Shown here: in pieces, positions 60,538 to 64,000 of the stretch
Numbering within the stretch: position 1 is the stretch's first letter
Layout: the number at the start of each line of letters is the position of its first letter
DNA from: CAZGAH01 sp964523295
Lineage (GTDB): Bacteria > Desulfobacterota > Desulfovibrionia > Desulfovibrionales > Desulfovibrionaceae
Direction of reading: 5' to 3'
Length of the DNA stretch: 64,000 bases
Assembly: GCA_964523295.1 (NCBI GenBank)
Contig: CAZGAH010000010.1
Location: 1-64,000, forward strand
Translations under genes and position numbers: made by a program
The notes under the pieces: model-generated
Seen by the model: only the letters and a program-made list of their open reading frames with translations
What the model was told of the DNA's origin: nothing
Databases searched by the model: none

Positions 60538-61788
60538 ATGGAATGCAGACACGACGAGAGCGCGGATGATGCCCTGTTTCTCAACCGACAGCCGATCTTC
60601 GACCGGGACCAGCATCTCTGGGGATACGGTCTGGCTGCCCACGCCAATGATTTTGATCCTGACGACCAGGAGCGGCTGAGCGCGGCCTTTGCCTGGCTGG
60701 CGACCGACGGAATCAGTCAGGCCTTGCAGGGGGTCCCGGTAGATAGAAAAATAATGGTCAACGTTCCGCTCGGCAAGGTCGATATCGCAGCCGCGAAGCT
60801 GTTGCCCAAAGAGCGTTGCATTATCCGTGTCGTGCCGGTGACCTCGCCCGACCCCGGTTTCCTGGACGATTGCCGCCAGCTCAAGGAAACGGGGTACACG
60901 CTGGCCATGAGCCACGACATGTTCACCTCCGAGTACGTATCGATCCTGAGTCTGGCCGAGATCATGATCCTCGATGTTTCCGGGCTGCCGCCTCTGGACA
61001 TTGCCCGACTGCGAAAGACCTTCAAGAAATTTCCCTGGAGCCTGATGGTGGAAAATCTTGGCGACTGGGAATCGTTTGAAGGAACGCGCTACCTGGGATT
61101 CAGCTTTTTTCATGGTCCCTTTTTCGGGAAACCCCGAATCGCCGCGGACAAGCAGGCCGGGCCGAGCGCGCTGGCCGGCTTGCAGCTGTTGCGCGCGCTC
61201 AATGCCCCGAATTGCGACATTCAGGAGTTGGGCGAGATAATATCCCGCGACCCGTCGCTGAGCTTTCGACTGCTTCGATATATCAATTCACCTGCGTTCT
61301 GCCTGAAGCAAAAAGTCCAGTCCATGGCGCACGCCATCTCCCTGCTCGGCCTGAAGGCCTTCAAGCAGTGGACGCACGTGGTGTTCATGGCCGGCATGGA
61401 TCCCAGCGGAAAAGGCGAGGAACTGGCCTATCGCTCGCTGGCGAGGGCGAAATTTCTGGAACAGGCGAGCATGGCGGAGCCGAATCCTGCGTATTCGGGC
61501 GAAACGATGTTCATGGTCGGGATGTTTTCGCTGCTGGACGCCATGCTGGACAGGGAAATGGCCGAGATCGTGGCCGACATGCCGTTGGCCGGGGACATCA
61601 AGGCAGCCCTGTGCGGCGAGCAGAACGCTGTCGGACGCTGGCTCGAACTGGTCCGGGCCGTGGAAAACGGAGACTGGGCCGTTGCCCGGGAGGTGGTCGC
61701 CGCATGCAACATCCCGGCCGTAACCGCCGCGACCACGTACATGAAGGCTGCCTCCTGGGCCAGGGAGAGCATTCTCGCCGCGCGTTGA
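60538..61788 (+). CDS. HDOD signalling protein with degenerate EAL-like domain (YuxH type)
   Basis: The product has about 416 residues from ATG 60538; an in-frame GTG at 60496 lacks a comparable ribosome site. The N-terminal half follows EAL phosphodiesterases in layout (LFLNRQPIFDRDQHLWGYGL, VNVPLGKVD, GFSFFHGPFFGKP). It lacks the EAL triad and most metal ligands, so it is likely inactive. The C-terminal half is an HDOD domain (IISRDPSLSFRLLRYINSPA, HAISLLGLKAFKQW). Proteins of this layout act in signalling and chemotaxis-related regulation. The exact function is unknown. Confidence 0.85.
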   Translation: MECRHDESADDALFLNRQPIFDRDQHLWGYGLAAHANDFDPDDQERLSAAFAWLATDGISQALQGVPVDRKIMVNVPLGKVDIAAAKLLPKERCIIRVVPVTSPDPGFLDDCRQLKETGYTLAMSHDMFTSEYVSILSLAEIMILDVSGLPPLDIARLRKTFKKFPWSLMVENLGDWESFEGTRYLGFSFFHGPFFGKPRIAADKQAGPSALAGLQLLRALNAPNCDIQELGEIISRDPSLSFRLLRYINSPAFCLKQKVQSMAHAISLLGLKAFKQWTHVVFMAGMDPSGKGEELAYRSLARAKFLEQASMAEPNPAYSGETMFMVGMFSLLDAMLDREMAEIVADMPLAGDIKAALCGEQNAVGRWLELVRAVENGDWAVAREVVAACNIPAVTAATTYMKAASWARESILAAR

Positions 61789-61807
61789 CGACAGCGAGCC
61801 TGTCTTG

Positions 61808-62554
61808 TCAGGAGGCTTGGCCGCTTTCTCCGAAAAGGCCGCTCGCGATTGTTCCCAGGTTGTTCAGGGCCAGGTCGAGGTTCCAGTTTGCCCGCGAGCC
61901 GACGCGGTTGGAAACCGTGCGCACCTGCACGAACGGAATGCGCCGACATGCACAGGCATAGGCCAGGGCAAAGCCTTCCATGTTTTCCAGAAGGCACGCG
62001 TACTGCGCGGCAAGCCGTTCTGCCCGGGCAAGGGTCCCGGTGACGCCGGACACGGTGATGCTGACGACGTGGGGCAGCGACGCGGGCAGATGCAACCCCA
62101 GGCTTCGGGCCGCCGACTCCGGGCTCAGCTCCAGGCGATCCCATATCAGTGCCCCGTCGACGCGTCCCAGCGCAAGCCGTATGCCCTGCGGATCCACCCC
62201 GTCCTCGGTGCGCAATCCGTACTCGGGCCAGATTTCCTGTTTTACAGCGGCCGCACATCCGATTGGCAGGGAGGCGCAATCGAAGCTGCCGGCGACGCCG
62301 AGATTGAGCACGCCGGCAACGTCAGGCCTGCCGGCAAACAGCCGCTCCAGGGACAGCGCCGCGTTGATTACCCCTATGCCGGTCAGCAGCAGGCAGCAGG
62401 GTCGGCCGGCGAGTACCGCCTCCGACCAGGCGCCTTCCTCGGGGATGCGCGGTCGCGGCGCCCCGGTCGTGCGCCATGCGCCGAGCACGGCCTTCATCTC
62501 GCGGGCCGTAGCCGTACAGAGCGTCAGCGCGGGGGGAGAGGCAGCGGCTGTCAT
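61808..62554 (-). CDS. mqnB: Futalosine hydrolase
   Basis: MqnB releases hypoxanthine from futalosine in the alternative menaquinone pathway. The 248-residue nucleoside-phosphorylase-fold protein has TATAREMKAVL at the start, LLTGIGVINAALSL, LNLGVAGSFD, SVSGVTGTL-like ITVSGVTGTLARAERLA, ENMEGFALAYACACR with the substrate-binding Met-Glu, and VRTVSNRVGSRANWNLDLAL. This fits the quinone need of the Qmo complex. It is convergent with the HDOD gene, the stops being about 20 bases apart. Confidence 0.88.
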   Translation of the reverse strand: MTAAASPPALTLCTATAREMKAVLGAWRTTGAPRPRIPEEGAWSEAVLAGRPCCLLLTGIGVINAALSLERLFAGRPDVAGVLNLGVAGSFDCASLPIGCAAAVKQEIWPEYGLRTEDGVDPQGIRLALGRVDGALIWDRLELSPESAARSLGLHLPASLPHVVSITVSGVTGTLARAERLAAQYACLLENMEGFALAYACACRRIPFVQVRTVSNRVGSRANWNLDLALNNLGTIASGLFGESGQAS

Positions 62555-62574
62555 GGACGATCAGGCCGTTCGGG

Positions 62575-62752
62575 TCAGATTTTTTCGACCAGCCATCTGG
62601 CGGTGCCGGAATCGAGGGTTTCGCTGATCAAGCGTGCTTTGCGCAAACGCAACAAGGCCATGAAGCGACGGCGCTGCGCCTGATCCAGCTCAAGCGCCAG
62701 GCGTTGCCCGATGGTCAGGATTTCCAGCTGCGAACTCGCAGTCGCGAGCGCG
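62575..62752 (-). pseudogene. Short coding-like remnant without a start
   Basis: A minus-strand frame reads SQLEILTIGQRLALELDQAQ, then MALLRLRKARLISETLDSGT and ARWLVEKI before a TGA at 62575. It is helical and in good codon usage. An in-frame stop lies about 57 codons upstream with no ATG or GTG in a usable place. It may be a small gene with a frameshift or an unusual start. The family is not recognised. Confidence 0.35.
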
Positions 62753-62819
62753 CGTCATTGTTCGTCGGATCGGGCACGGGTCGCTTTCGGGCAATCAGTC
62801 ACCAAGGTCATCCTCTACA

Positions 62820-64000
62820 CTAGAGCCGCCAGTACTGAATCCCGGCGTCCTGCATCGCCGCCATGTCCAGAGCCCCTTTGACATCCAGCAACAGGGCTTT
62901 GGAGGGGTCTGTAAAGCGGCTCGAAAGGGTTTCTGACGACAGCGAGAGAAAAGCTTGATGCGGCACGGCCAGAATCAGGGCGTCGAGATTGATGAGGGCT
63001 TCGAGTGGCACGAGTTCGAGGCCGTACTCGTGGCGTGCCTCCTCGGCGTCGGCAATGGGGTCGTGCACCAGAACCTCGGCGTGGTAGTCCGTGAGTTCAT
63101 GGATGATATCGATAACGCGCGTATTGCGCAGATCAGGGACATTTTCCTTGAAGGTCAGTCCCAGCACGGCCACTTTGGCACCGCGTACGCGGCAAGAATT
63201 TTTGATCATGTGCTTGATGGCCGTTTCAGCGACGTACTTGCCCATGTAGTCGTTGATGCGGCGTCCGGCCAGGATGACCTGGGGGTGAAAGCCCAGCGAC
63301 TCGGCCTTGAACGTGAGGTAGTAGGGATCGACGCCGATACAGTGGCCGCCCACGAGTCCGGGACGAAAGGGGAGAAAGTTCCATTTTGTGCCTGCCGCAG
63401 CGAGCACCTCCAGCGTGTCGATGCCCATGCGGGCAAAAATCAGGGCGAGTTCGTTCATCAGGGCGATGTTCAAATCCCGCTGCGTGTTTTCGATCACCTT
63501 GGCCGCCTCGGCAACCTTGATGCTGGAGGCCAGGTGAATGCCCGCCTTGANNNNNNNNNNCAGTTCGGTCGTTTCAGTATCCTGCCCGGCCACTACCTTG
63601 ACGATGGTTTCCAGCGTGTGGTCCTTGTCGCCAGGATTGATCCGTTCGGGCGAATACCCGACCTTGAAGTCCACGCCGCAACGCAGGCCGGAGTGTTCTT
63701 CCAGAAGCGGTATGCAGATATCTTCGGTCAGTCCGGGATAGACCGTGGATTCGTACACGACCACCGTATGCTTGCGCAGATGCTTCCCGGCGATGACAGA
63801 GGCGCTGGTTACGCAGGAGAGGTCCGGGCGCCGGTGGATATCGATGGGCGTAGGCACGGCTACGATAATGACCCTGGCTTCGGACAACACCTGCGGATCG
63901 GAGGAAAAGGCAATATTCGCCTGCTGCAGCGCGTCGCTGGCAATCTCTCCGGTCCGGTCCTTGCCGGTGGAAAGCTCGGCAACCCGTTGTGCGGAGACAT
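62820..64000 (-). CDS. UDP-sugar 6-dehydrogenase (WbpO/TviB type), partial, 10-N gap
   Basis: This NAD-dependent nucleotide-sugar dehydrogenase oxidises a UDP-hexose or UDP-N-acetylhexosamine to the uronic acid. The frame is open to the window end, so the N-terminal NAD-binding motif is outside. Seen: AVPTPIDIHRRPDLS, VVYESTVYPGLTED, GYSPERINPGDKDH, then after the gap SSIKVAEAAKVIENTQRDLN and FRPGLVGGHCIGVDPYYLTF (catalytic Cys), and GLTFKENVPDLRNTRVIDII. About nine residues seem to be lost at the gap (63551-63560). The PYYLTFKAE ending of the Cys motif favours the UDP-GlcNAc/GalNAc type used in O-antigen and capsule synthesis. Confidence 0.88.
   Translation of the reverse strand, partial: VSAQRVAELSTGKDRTGEIASDALQQANIAFSSDPQVLSEARVIIVAVPTPIDIHRRPDLSCVTSASVIAGKHLRKHTVVVYESTVYPGLTEDICIPLLEEHSGLRCGVDFKVGYSPERINPGDKDHTLETIVKVVAGQDTETTELXXXXKAGIHLASSIKVAEAAKVIENTQRDLNIALMNELALIFARMGIDTLEVLAAAGTKWNFLPFRPGLVGGHCIGVDPYYLTFKAESLGFHPQVILAGRRINDYMGKYVAETAIKHMIKNSCRVRGAKVAVLGLTFKENVPDLRNTRVIDIIHELTDYHAEVLVHDPIADAEEARHEYGLELVPLEALINLDALILAVPHQAFLSLSSETLSSRFTDPSKALLLDVKGALDMAAMQDAGIQYWRL

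Noticed and set aside
1..64000. CRISPR arrays, rRNA and tRNA genes
   Set aside because: Looked for regularly spaced short repeats, conserved rRNA strings and tRNA cloverleaf signatures while reading; none was seen.

Overview
The window looks like a draft-assembly stretch from a motile, high-GC sulfate-reducing deltaproteobacterium (Desulfovibrionales-like). The reasons are the adenylylsulfate reductase subunit aprA followed by qmoA-qmoB-qmoC and a qmoD-like gene, a futalosine-pathway menaquinone gene (mqnB), [NiFe]-hydrogenase maturation (hypF) and a fliK-flgD-flgE flagellar operon. Seven runs of exactly ten N lie inside genes and behave as scaffold joins. No rRNA, tRNA or CRISPR array was recognised.

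Layout. 1-6.7 kb: end of aprA and qmoABC plus the qmoD-like gene, the electron path from the quinone pool to APS reductase. 6.8-9.3 kb: an exported two-domain cytidine deaminase and a membrane-anchored histidine-phosphatase-like protein, both on the minus strand. 9.7-19.1 kb: two nearly identical copies of hypF in direct orientation flank an AT-rich gene for a 1245-residue SIR2-family protein, a likely anti-phage NADase. This is the most unusual locus here. 19.2-21.1 kb: a response regulator with a degenerate GGDEF domain and a decayed IS66 transposase. 21.2-29.9 kb: surface-polysaccharide genes (GT4 sugar-phosphate transferase, O-antigen-ligase-like protein, B12-binding radical SAM protein, heptosyltransferase-like GT9, a frameshifted polytopic membrane protein, a GT2).

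30.1-35.5 kb: a decayed gene, then fliK-flgD-flgE behind a possible sigma-54 promoter, then a lipoprotein fragment abutting an IS3 orfA fragment. 36-42.5 kb: trmO, a glutaredoxin/ferredoxin-thioredoxin-reductase-like pair, a PEP-synthase-like protein, pdxJ, an AraC regulator and an EamA exporter. 42.5-48.8 kb: hsp20, IS1595 and IS200 remnants scattered among pyrF, a YkgJ-type protein, an APS kinase (cysC) and a GT-B glycosyltransferase. 48.8-52.6 kb: a secreted protein, a lone receiver domain and a PEGA-repeat/TPR protein. 53.5-60.2 kb: two polytopic glycan-type membrane proteins that share a sharply AT-rich block, a hypothetical gene, and an MBOAT/SGNH pair for O-acylation of a surface polymer. 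60.5-64 kb: an HDOD signalling protein, mqnB and a UDP-sugar dehydrogenase running off the end.

Taken together, energy metabolism (apr-qmo) occupies the left edge. Most of the rest is cell-surface glycan synthesis, motility and signalling, broken up by insertion-sequence debris and one probable defence gene held between duplicated housekeeping genes.
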